A stretch of 35,452 nt of DNA from a virus, in IMG/VR virus record IMGVR_UViG_3300043570_001468, positions 1-35,452 of that record; one strand, written 5' to 3'. Positions within the stretch are counted from its first letter, which is position 1; each line of letters begins with the position of its first letter. The notes under the pieces are model-generated. The model was given only the letters and a program-made list of their open reading frames with translations. It did not search any database and had not been told where the DNA came from. The translations under genes were made by a program, and so were the position numbers. Shown in pieces: positions 29,150 to 35,014 of the stretch.

Positions 29150-29671
29150 ATGAATGGATTAGTAGTTGTATTGGGGGTTATACTTATTATTGTTTTAGGA
29201 TTTTTGGTGTCAATAATAATTGGTAAATCTATTTTAGCCAAAAACAGAAAGAAAAAATGTGTGAATTGGAAGGTTGGTGATAAATTGATTCTAACCCGAG
29301 TTGGTGATTATGGGTCGATTTTAACTAAAAATCATAAAGAGTTTGCAATCCTCAAAGGTTGGTCTTTAACTGATTTATATATTGATTGTGGTGATGGTTC
29401 GGTACATAAAGTTGATTGGGATGTATTACTTCATAATAAATCCGATTCATGGAGACAAAACTATGAGGATGCTAAAAAAGTAATGGGTGTTAATCCTGGT
29501 TTTACCGGTAATATTGGTGATGAATCAGAAACTACCGGTAAAAAAGTTGATGGTAAATCTGTTGACTTGATGAGTGAGATTGAGTGTGAGGTTTATTTGA
29601 AACAAGCGATTGAGAATGAGGATTATGATACGGCGGAGTTGATTAAAAAAAGAATGGAAAAATTTAGATAA
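29150..29671 (+). CDS. Membrane-anchored protein with a UVR-like C-terminal motif
   Basis: This 173-residue protein has an N-terminal membrane helix (VVVLGVILIIVLGFLVSIII) and a basic stop-transfer (KNRKKK). A small beta domain (WKVGDKLILTRVGDYGSIL; GWSLTDLYIDCGDGSVHKVD) precedes an Asp/Gly linker. The C-terminal helix pair YLKQAIENEDYDTAELIKKR matches the UVR motif seen in UvrB/UvrC and Clp-associated proteins, a protein-protein interaction element. The soluble part likely faces the cytoplasm. It is one base after the homing endonuclease. The role is unknown. Confidence 0.7.
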   Translation: MNGLVVVLGVILIIVLGFLVSIIIGKSILAKNRKKKCVNWKVGDKLILTRVGDYGSILTKNHKEFAILKGWSLTDLYIDCGDGSVHKVDWDVLLHNKSDSWRQNYEDAKKVMGVNPGFTGNIGDESETTGKKVDGKSVDLMSEIECEVYLKQAIENEDYDTAELIKKRMEKFR

Positions 29672-29672
29672 G

Positions 29673-29855
29673 ATGAAAAAAATGTTAAGAGGAATGGGTA
29701 TCTCCATTCTAGTTTATTGTGTGGTGATTGGAATCATTTGGGTTACAATTGATTTGTGTGGTGGTGATATGTTTAAATCTCCTATGGGTTTATTTATAGG
29801 TGTTGGTGTTATTTGTGGGATTTTTGCAACTTATATTAATAATGAAATAGATTAA
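29673..29855 (+). CDS. Small protein with two membrane helices
   Basis: This 60-residue protein starts MKKMLRGMGISILVYCVVIG and has two hydrophobic helices, about residues 8-26 and 38-54 (MGLFIGVGVICGIFATYI), with a short loop holding LCGGDMFKSP. A small hairpin membrane protein in the early region could alter the host envelope or act in superinfection exclusion, but no motif shows this. It sits one base from both neighbours, typical of this operon. Confidence 0.65.
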   Translation: MKKMLRGMGISILVYCVVIGIIWVTIDLCGGDMFKSPMGLFIGVGVICGIFATYINNEID

Positions 29856-29856
29856 G

Positions 29857-30111
29857 ATGAGAAATAGTATACTAGGGTTTATGTTGATAGTTTTTTTACT
29901 TGTAATTACCTCAGTTGGTTACAAAGTTTATTTAGTTAGTGGGATAAAAAAGGGTGGTCATTTATATGAAATATCCATTCCCGGTAATAAACAACAAGAG
30001 ACAAGTTTCTATACTGAAAAGTATGTAGAGAAAGACGGATGTATAACATTCAAGGATGAGTTTGGTAGGTCACATAGAATATGTGGTATGTATAACATTA
30101 CAGAATATTAA
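29857..30111 (+). CDS. Small single-pass membrane protein
   Basis: The 84-residue protein starts MRNSILGFMLIVFLLVITSV, an N-terminal hydrophobic helix, and continues with a beta-rich exported-looking domain (YEISIPGNKQQETSFYTEKY; DGCITFKDEFGRSHRICGM). The helix could be an uncleaved anchor or a poor signal peptide. Two cysteines flank the last strands and might form a disulfide outside the cytoplasm. There is no recognised family. Confidence 0.65.
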   Translation: MRNSILGFMLIVFLLVITSVGYKVYLVSGIKKGGHLYEISIPGNKQQETSFYTEKYVEKDGCITFKDEFGRSHRICGMYNITEY

Positions 30112-30112
30112 G

Positions 30113-30370
30113 ATGGAAAAAACGTATATTGAAAAGATTAAGGAAACAGTTGATGGGATTTGTGATGAGTATAACATAGGACAACCAATTGTGGTACCGG
30201 CAGCGGCAAAAATGATTGCGGAACATAAAGGAGTTGATGTGGCTATTGAATTGTTTGAGGGGGCATATGATGAGTGTGTGAAAAATACAGATAGGGATAA
30301 CCCTTTTGCTTTCGCGGCATACAAATCAACATTAGAAAAACTTTTAATACCAATGAGAGATAATAAATAA
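30113..30370 (+). CDS. Small helical hypothetical protein
   Basis: This 85-residue acidic protein starts MEKTYIEKIKETVDGICDEY at ATG 30113, one base after the previous stop; the longer frame from 30056 would overlap that gene. It is wholly helical (VPAAAKMIAEHKGVDVAIEL; PFAFAAYKSTLEKLLIP) with no motif. It ends a tightly spaced group of genes closed by a terminator. Confidence 0.6.
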   Translation: MEKTYIEKIKETVDGICDEYNIGQPIVVPAAAKMIAEHKGVDVAIELFEGAYDECVKNTDRDNPFAFAAYKSTLEKLLIPMRDNK

Positions 30371-30375
30371 AATTT

Positions 30376-30407
30376 AATCCCAAATAATTTTTTGTTTGGG
30401 ATTTTTT
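30376..30407 (+). terminator. Rho-independent terminator, fused to the next promoter
   Basis: AATCCCAAA (30376-30384) pairs with TTTGGGATT (30395-30403) around a 10-base loop, followed by TTTTTT (30402-30407). TTTG sequences in the loop and 3' arm serve the next promoter. Confidence 0.8.
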
Positions 30408-30419
30408 ATTATATCTTTG
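30391..30419 (+). promoter_or_regulatory. Bacteroidota-type promoter
   Basis: TTTG (30391-30394), 17 bases, then TATCTTTG (30412-30419). The spacing is slightly short for the consensus, but the -7 element is exact and the position between a terminator and the ATG at 30445 is as expected. Confidence 0.6.
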
Positions 30420-30444
30420 TAGAATAATTAAAAAAAAATAATTT

Positions 30445-30789
30445 ATGAGAACTCTATCTTTTAAAAAATGTGGTATATCTTATGGTCGTGGTTCGGTAAC
30501 AATTAATACTTCTGACTATAATAATTTTGATAAACATTATAATGTTGTTGTTGAGATTGATGATGAACTTGGTAAAGTTAATATTACTGGTGAAAAATGT
30601 ATTATTATGTGTAATGTGTTTGGTAGTGAATTTGGTAAGGAAGAATTATTTGTGGAGAGTGCGTTTAAGGACCATAAAACTTGGTTTGGGTTAGGTCCGG
30701 TAGAACGAGTATTAAGAGAAGGTTGGATTGAAAAGAAAGAAAGAGAAAGTGTTTCTTATCAGTCAAATAACTATGTAATAAAAATGTGA
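30445..30789 (+). CDS. Hypothetical protein (114 aa)
   Basis: This beta-rich protein starts MRTLSFKKCGISYGRGSVTI and contains HYNVVVEIDDELGKVNITGE, a Cys-containing strand (KCIIMCNVF) and a C-terminal helical region (GLGPVERVLREGWIEKKE). It has no recognised motif. It is the first gene after a terminator-promoter module, and its TGA overlaps the ATG of the nucleotidyltransferase gene, showing coupling. Confidence 0.65.
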   Translation: MRTLSFKKCGISYGRGSVTINTSDYNNFDKHYNVVVEIDDELGKVNITGEKCIIMCNVFGSEFGKEELFVESAFKDHKTWFGLGPVERVLREGWIEKKERESVSYQSNNYVIKM

Positions 30790-31529
30790 TGGAAAATATG
30801 TTTAAATTTTACGAGGTAGGTGGGAAAGTTAGAGATGAGATATTAGGTCTCCAATCTAAGGATGTTGATTACACAGTGGTTCCTAGTGATTCTCTATTGG
30901 AACAATACACCGAAGCAGAAGAGATGTTTAAGATATTGGTGACTTATTTAAGAGAAACCAAATTTGAAATCTTCTTAATCACTCCGGATTGTTTTACCAT
31001 TAGAGCGATGTTCCCAAAAGACCACAAGTATAGTGGGGTCGCGGATTTCGTAATGAGTAGAAAGGAAATTGGTTACATTCCGGGGACAAGAACACCAATC
31101 GTTAAACCGGGGACTTTATATGATGATTTAATGAGACGTGACGCTACGTTGAACGCGTTGGCAAAAGACGAAGATGGGACAATTATCGATTACTTTGGTG
31201 GGTTGGAAGATTTGACTAATAGAGTGTTACGAACTCCATTAGAGCCAATTAAAACTTTTGATGATGATGCGTTAAGAATCATCAGATTCATCAGATTCTC
31301 CATTACAAAAGGGTTTTCAATACCTAATGATATTACAAACGTAATTAGAAATTACGATTACGAATCTAAAATGGGTGTTGTCTCAACTGAAAGAATTCGT
31401 GAGGAGTTGTTCAAATGTTTTAAGTTTAACACATTAAAAACCTTACACGAATTAAATAGATTCCCTGATTTAAGAGATTACATCTTCAAAAACAATCTGC
31501 TGTGGTTAAAACCAACTATGGAACAATAA
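30789..31529 (+). CDS. tRNA nucleotidyltransferase / poly(A) polymerase-like protein
   Basis: The 246-residue protein has the class II nucleotidyltransferase head. FYEVGGKVRDEILG contains the G-G-x-V-R-D signature (residues 11-16). KDVDYTVV holds the metal-binding Asp25 and Asp27, and RRDATLNALAKDEDGTIIDY then the YFGGLEDL flexible-loop region match CCA-adding enzymes. The C-terminal RNA-binding domain is short (about 90 residues), so the protein is smaller than bacterial CCA enzymes (about 400). It could repair CCA ends of host tRNAs cut by defence nucleases; no tRNA gene is in the window. ATG 30789 is preferred over the preceding GTG. Confidence 0.88.
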   Translation: MENMFKFYEVGGKVRDEILGLQSKDVDYTVVPSDSLLEQYTEAEEMFKILVTYLRETKFEIFLITPDCFTIRAMFPKDHKYSGVADFVMSRKEIGYIPGTRTPIVKPGTLYDDLMRRDATLNALAKDEDGTIIDYFGGLEDLTNRVLRTPLEPIKTFDDDALRIIRFIRFSITKGFSIPNDITNVIRNYDYESKMGVVSTERIREELFKCFKFNTLKTLHELNRFPDLRDYIFKNNLLWLKPTMEQ

Positions 31530-31546
31530 AAAATAAATTATATATT

Positions 31547-31906
31547 ATGTCAGAATTAAAATTTAGGGTTAAACCATATGGGTGTTATGGTAGTAGAATT
31601 GAAATTTATTACTATTCAATAGAATATCGGGAAGAAAATGTTGGTTTTTGGTCAATATTAAATTTTTTAATCTCATGGAATTATCATAATAGAACATACC
31701 ATATTGGGTTATTAAGTTCATATCCGGATAGAGACCATCCGGTTTTATATAATCACTTTGATGATGCGGTTAAGGATGCTGAAAAATATAAGAATAACCC
31801 AAAAATGTTAGATGAATACATTAAACAACAGGACATTGAGTATAAGAGAATTTACGACGAGTGTGACAAGTATCATAACAAGAGAAATAAAAGTAAAATA
31901 ATTTAA
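31547..31906 (+). CDS. Hypothetical protein (119 aa)
   Basis: This protein starts MSELKFRVKPYGCYGSRIEI at ATG 31547, 17 bases after the nucleotidyltransferase. It is rich in Tyr and Asn, with a segment YYYSIEYREENVGFWSILNF and a DHPVLYNHFDDAVKDAEKYK helix whose position and spacing recall small DUF-type phage proteins. The basic tail is KYHNKRNKSKII. No membrane or catalytic motif was found. Confidence 0.65.
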   Translation: MSELKFRVKPYGCYGSRIEIYYYSIEYREENVGFWSILNFLISWNYHNRTYHIGLLSSYPDRDHPVLYNHFDDAVKDAEKYKNNPKMLDEYIKQQDIEYKRIYDECDKYHNKRNKSKII

Positions 31907-31908
31907 AT

Positions 31909-31986
31909 ATGAAAGATGTTACAATTCTTTTGTGGTCGGTATTAATGGGTTACTTGATGTATAGAAAACTAACTAATAAAAAATAA
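31909..31986 (+). CDS. Very small membrane-like peptide (25 aa)
   Basis: ATG 31909 opens a 25-codon frame, MKDVTILLWSVLMGYLMYRK and four more residues, ending at TAA 31984-31986. It is a single hydrophobic helix with a Lys-rich end. It sits two bases from both neighbours, at the same spacing as the surrounding genes, which is the main reason to accept it. Confidence 0.5.
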   Translation: MKDVTILLWSVLMGYLMYRKLTNKK

Positions 31987-31988
31987 AT

Positions 31989-32300
31989 ATGGAAGATACA
32001 AAATCACCAAATAAAATCACCAAAGAAAAACAAATATTTCGTGGATATAATAATAGTCCAATGAAATGGTCAGATATCAAAAATCTACAATTGGAAGATG
32101 ATGACATTATCCATTCCGGATGGGTTGATGATGAAAATTTTGACTATCACGGATATTGGAATAATCAGATTACTCGTATGGTCGAAGAAACTGATGAACA
32201 ATTTGAAAAGAGAATTGCTTCTAATAAAAGAAGTGAAGAAGAGATGAAAAAACGTCGTTACGAAAGTTATCTTAGACTTAAAAAAGAATTTGAACAATAA
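31989..32300 (+). CDS. Small conserved phage protein (103 aa)
   Basis: This charged protein starts MEDTKSPNKITKEKQIFRGY. It has a MKWSDIKNLQLEDDDIIHSG segment, an acidic/aromatic turn (WVDDENFDYHGYW) and a long charged C-terminal helix (KKRRYESYLRLKKEFEQ). I recall a KWSDIKNLNLxDEDI..GWVDGE family in related phages, uncharacterised. It may bind a nucleic acid or protein partner through the helix. Confidence 0.7.
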   Translation: MEDTKSPNKITKEKQIFRGYNNSPMKWSDIKNLQLEDDDIIHSGWVDDENFDYHGYWNNQITRMVEETDEQFEKRIASNKRSEEEMKKRRYESYLRLKKEFEQ

Positions 32301-32307
32301 TATTATT

Positions 32308-32952
32308 ATGGATAAAGAAACAAAACAAATGTTAGACGTAATGACGTTAGCGTCAGAGATGATTTCCAACGGAGGACTTTATAGTATATTTGGTGGGTTA
32401 ACCAAAGAACCAAAAAAAGTAAATCCTTATGAGGATTTGAATGATGGGTTTGAACTTAGACCAATTAAGTTATCAAAGAAAGAATCTGAAAATTCAAGAA
32501 TTGTTAATTCAAAATACTCGCATCTATATAAAGATGGTGTGAAAATTTCTGATGAAATATTCCGTAAAGGTGGTTTATGTCACGGATTCAAAGAGGGGTA
32601 TTGTGGGTTAATTCATTATACAAGAACAAAGGAACCGAAGAAGAATGATAGTGGGTTTAGTTTTGGTGATTCAGTAATTATCAATACCGAAGGTAAGATT
32701 TGTTTATCTCGTACTGGTCTTGATTACCCATATCACGTTGGTGGGAATGTGGGTTCTATTGGTAATTACTATTATAATTTACTTACCGGTGAGAAGATTT
32801 GTTACAGACCATCTTCAGTAATTGTGGGTGTGGAATGTCTTTACCTTGACAGTAGATATGATTTTGGATATTATGAAGTAAAAATCCCTGTTGGTGTGTA
32901 TAAATTGAATAAGATTACGTTGGAACTAATAAAAATTGATGAAATAAAATAA
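32308..32952 (+). CDS. Hypothetical protein (214 aa), beta-rich
   Basis: This protein starts MDKETKQMLDVMTLASEMIS at ATG 32308. The N-terminal helix is followed by a Gly/Tyr-rich part: RKGGLCHGFKEGYCGLIHYT, FGDSVIINTEGKICLSRTGL and NYYYNLLTGEKICYRPSS. Six cysteines and repeated strands suggest a compact beta domain. No motif was recognised and no membrane segment is present. It ends six bases before a host-type promoter. Confidence 0.65.
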   Translation: MDKETKQMLDVMTLASEMISNGGLYSIFGGLTKEPKKVNPYEDLNDGFELRPIKLSKKESENSRIVNSKYSHLYKDGVKISDEIFRKGGLCHGFKEGYCGLIHYTRTKEPKKNDSGFSFGDSVIINTEGKICLSRTGLDYPYHVGGNVGSIGNYYYNLLTGEKICYRPSSVIVGVECLYLDSRYDFGYYEVKIPVGVYKLNKITLELIKIDEIK

Positions 32953-32958
32953 AAAAAG

Positions 32959-32989
32959 TTTGGTATAATCAAAAATAGTATTATCTTTG
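32959..32989 (+). promoter_or_regulatory. Bacteroidota-type promoter
   Basis: TTTG (32959-32962), 19 bases, then TATCTTTG (32982-32989) match the consensus exactly. It drives the group of genes starting at 33010. Confidence 0.8.
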
Positions 32990-33009
32990 TCCCATAGAAA
33001 ATTAAACAT

Positions 33010-33285
33010 ATGAAAACAAATACTTACTCTATCAGAATTGAGAACGAAAAGTTCGGAAAACTATTACACGAGACATTCGTGGATGCAATCCAATTCAAAT
33101 TATTCTTGAAGACGGTTCAGGGTTGTATTGAGTTGAAAAATGATTTAACATTCTTCAACGGAAGTGACTTCTTAATTCACGTCCCACACAAATACTTGGT
33201 TGATTCAATCATCGTAACGTCAGTTAATGACTACGACTTGGCTGACCATATGAGAAGTAAAGTAGAAGCGTTAGTAACTAAATAA
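33010..33285 (+). CDS. Hypothetical protein (91 aa)
   Basis: This small alpha/beta protein starts MKTNTYSIRIENEKFGKLLH. It has an ETFVDAIQFKLFLKTVQGCI helix-strand unit and a DFLIHVPHKYLVDSIIVTSV region. No motif is recognised. It has the same codon style as its neighbours and is the first gene of an operon from a strong host-type promoter, so it is probably expressed early. Confidence 0.65.
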   Translation: MKTNTYSIRIENEKFGKLLHETFVDAIQFKLFLKTVQGCIELKNDLTFFNGSDFLIHVPHKYLVDSIIVTSVNDYDLADHMRSKVEALVTK

Positions 33286-33293
33286 TTAAAGAG

Positions 33294-33482
33294 ATGAATA
33301 CAGATAAACTTGCTGGTGTATTTATGGTGGGGTTTTGGATTGGAGTATTAACTTGTGTTATGGTAACATTATTCGCATTGTCCGGTGAAACAATAATCCA
33401 AAGTAATAAACCAATCATCCCTGAAAAGAAACTTACTACTGATGGAAAGACGGTAGATACGTTATACATCTATAAACAATAA
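33294..33482 (+). CDS. Small single-pass membrane protein
   Basis: This 62-residue protein starts MNTDKLAGVFMVGFWIGVLT. Its membrane helix covers about residues 6-27 (LAGVFMVGFWIGVLTCVMVT and the following LFAL). A short periplasmic part follows (IIPEKKLTTDGKTVDTLYIY). It is coupled to neighbours by short spacing and the function is unknown. Confidence 0.6.
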   Translation: MNTDKLAGVFMVGFWIGVLTCVMVTLFALSGETIIQSNKPIIPEKKLTTDGKTVDTLYIYKQ

Positions 33483-33485
33483 GAT

Positions 33486-33986
33486 ATGAGCACAAATTAC
33501 CAAAGAATACCCAAATCAAGTGAGATTAGAGTTAAATACCTTGAGTTGGTTGAAAATATAAATAGTTTGGATATATGGAGTCCAAATAACATAAAGAATG
33601 AATTTAAAGACATTGAAAAAGGTTTTGAGAGATGGTCTGTGTGGGATGAATTTACTGATGGATTGAGTATTCATTTAGGTCAAAGAGCTTCCGGGTGGAA
33701 ATTCTGTTGGAACTTCCACGATAACAAATACTATACTAATAAGGAAGAGTTATTGGAGTTCATTCGTTCCGGGAGAGTGATTGATGAGTATGGTGAATTA
33801 CAAGATACCGAAGAGTTCATTAAGATGGCTTTGGAATGGTCACAACCTGATGGTAAAGTTTTGAATAAAGATTATTATGATATTGAAGAAAGAGATTCAA
33901 AACATATCTATTCGTTCAATATGACACCATATTATGATAAGATAATCGATGGTCTTAGAGTTTCTAATTCGACAGAGTTTTCCTAG
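33486..33986 (+). CDS. Conserved phage protein of unknown function (166 aa)
   Basis: This protein starts MSTNYQRIPKSSEIRVKYLE. The centre holds WDEFTDGLSIHLGQRASGWK, a NFHDNKYYTNKEELLEFIRS helix and a VIDEYGELQDTEEFIKMALE segment. The GW..F..H..ELL..I..G.V.DEYG plan recalls a widespread phage family of small hypothetical proteins, still uncharacterised. It is soluble and acidic. Its stop TAG lies at the edge of a structured intergenic stretch. Confidence 0.7.
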   Translation: MSTNYQRIPKSSEIRVKYLELVENINSLDIWSPNNIKNEFKDIEKGFERWSVWDEFTDGLSIHLGQRASGWKFCWNFHDNKYYTNKEELLEFIRSGRVIDEYGELQDTEEFIKMALEWSQPDGKVLNKDYYDIEERDSKHIYSFNMTPYYDKIIDGLRVSNSTEFS

Positions 33987-34037
33987 TTCTCGCAAAACAG
34001 GATGGTGGAGTCGCCGACTTTATGTCGGCCCAAAATT
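33987..34037 (+). ncRNA. Structured intergenic RNA element (not a tRNA)
   Basis: The region between the previous stop and the terminator has a perfect GCCGAC-TTTAT-GTCGGC hairpin (34013-34029). A second, competing pairing uses GTCG (34010-34013) with CGAC (34015-34018). A GTTTT/AAAAC pairing (33977-33981 with 33994-33998) could also form. It is GC-rich against an AT-rich background. Possible roles are an attenuator, a processed 3' end or a small RNA; no riboswitch class was recognised. Confidence 0.35.
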
Positions 34038-34063
34038 AACCCTCACTTTGGTGGGGGTTTTTT
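34038..34063 (+). terminator. Rho-independent terminator
   Basis: AACCCTCAC (34038-34046) pairs with GTGGGGGTT (34051-34059), with one T-G pair, around a TTTG loop and a following T run. It closes the early-type operon just before the late-type box at 34075. Confidence 0.85.
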
Positions 34064-34074
34064 ATTTTATATGA

Positions 34075-34082
34075 TATTTATA
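34075..34082 (+). promoter_or_regulatory. Candidate phage late promoter box (ATATTTATAA type)
   Basis: TATTTATA in GATATTTATAAATAAACTG lies 12 bases before the ATG at 34095 and after a terminator. The overlapping TATAAATA (34079-34086) is the T4 late promoter core in the standard orientation, so the true polarity of this motif is ambiguous here. Confidence 0.55.
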
Positions 34083-34094
34083 AATAAACTGAAG

Positions 34095-34415
34095 ATGAAG
34101 GATATTATATTAACAGAAAAACAACTTGAAAAGTTGGTTACCAAAATGAAAACCATTAAAGAAGATGAAGGTAAAGGTTCATATATGGCAAAACAACAGA
34201 TGTATGTAATTGCTAAGATGGCTGAGAAGATGTGGGAAAAAATGGAAGAAGATGAAAATTGTCAGTTAGACGATTGGATGGAAAGCAAAATAGCTCAAGC
34301 TGAACAAAGTATTTCATCTGTGGTTAAAGCATTTATGTATGATGATTTAAAAGATAATGAAGAAATTGGGGGAATGAATAAACTAGGGTTTGACGACCTG
34401 ATAATAGGTAAATAA
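34095..34415 (+). CDS. Leader-bearing virion-type protein (106 aa)
   Basis: This protein starts MKDIILTEKQLEKLVTKMKT, then IKED: IKE then Asp is a candidate processing site. The mature part is helical (MAKQQMYVIAKMAEKMWEKM; DDWMESKIAQAEQSISSVVK). I recall the WMESKIAQAEQSI pattern from several uncultured phages, where it occurs near structural genes. ATG 34095 is chosen because an upstream frame would cross the terminator and the box. It is two bases before the ferritin-like gene and the two are probably co-transcribed. Confidence 0.75.
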   Translation: MKDIILTEKQLEKLVTKMKTIKEDEGKGSYMAKQQMYVIAKMAEKMWEKMEEDENCQLDDWMESKIAQAEQSISSVVKAFMYDDLKDNEEIGGMNKLGFDDLIIGK

Positions 34416-34416
34416 A

Positions 34417-35013
34417 ATGGGGGAAGATACATTAAAAGACAAATTTATAGATAATATTAAAAAAATGGATTCATCAAAGGAAACCAAAGAAGATACTAAA
34501 CCTGCTGAAGTAAAAATAGGTAAAGTTGAGTTATATAAATTGGATTCAAAAACGATTCAAATATTAACAGATAGAATTAAAGATGAGTACATTGCTCATT
34601 ATTACTACAGAGCGGCAGCCAATTGGTGTCAGGATAAAAATTATAAGAAAGCGTTTGATTTCTTCGTTGCTGAGGCAGATGATGAGTTAGTTCACGCTAA
34701 AGGACTTCAAGAATACATGGCAGATTTTAATATCATTGCTCAAATACCTCAAGCTCCAACATCACATAGTTTTGATAGTTTGGTTGATATTATTTATGGG
34801 GCATATGCTGTTGAGCTGGCACTTATGAAAGAATATAATAAAAATTCTCAAGAGTTATTTGCTTCTGATATAACAACATTTGATTTCTTAAAAAAATATA
34901 GAAAATTTCAAAAAGATGCTGTGGTTGAGTATAATGATTTCATCAACGCAATTGATTTGATTGATAAAACAGATAAGTTCCAAGTATTATACTTTGAGCA
35001 AACATATTTCTAA
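34417..35013 (+). CDS. Ferritin-like diiron protein
   Basis: This 198-residue protein has a 40-residue Lys/Asp-rich N-terminal extension and a four-helix bundle with ferritin-like ligands: E57 in IKDEYIAHYYYRA, E90 and H93 in AEADDELVHAKGL (ExxH), E133 in AYAVELALMKEYN, and E171 in DAVVEYNDFI. The Ala/Tyr-rich helix A and ExxH in helix B resemble bacterial ferritins and Dps-like proteins. It may store iron or protect phage DNA from oxidation; a packaged role is possible because it follows a leader-bearing gene. It has no leader of its own. The iron site is inferred from four or five ligand positions. Confidence 0.8.
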   Translation: MGEDTLKDKFIDNIKKMDSSKETKEDTKPAEVKIGKVELYKLDSKTIQILTDRIKDEYIAHYYYRAAANWCQDKNYKKAFDFFVAEADDELVHAKGLQEYMADFNIIAQIPQAPTSHSFDSLVDIIYGAYAVELALMKEYNKNSQELFASDITTFDFLKKYRKFQKDAVVEYNDFINAIDLIDKTDKFQVLYFEQTYF

Positions 35014-35014
35014 A

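Noticed and set aside
33987-34037. Possible tRNA in the GC-rich intergenic stretch
   Set aside because: It has a strong hairpin but no T-arm GTTCRANNC pattern, no acceptor stem pairing and no plausible anticodon arm of 5+7+5.
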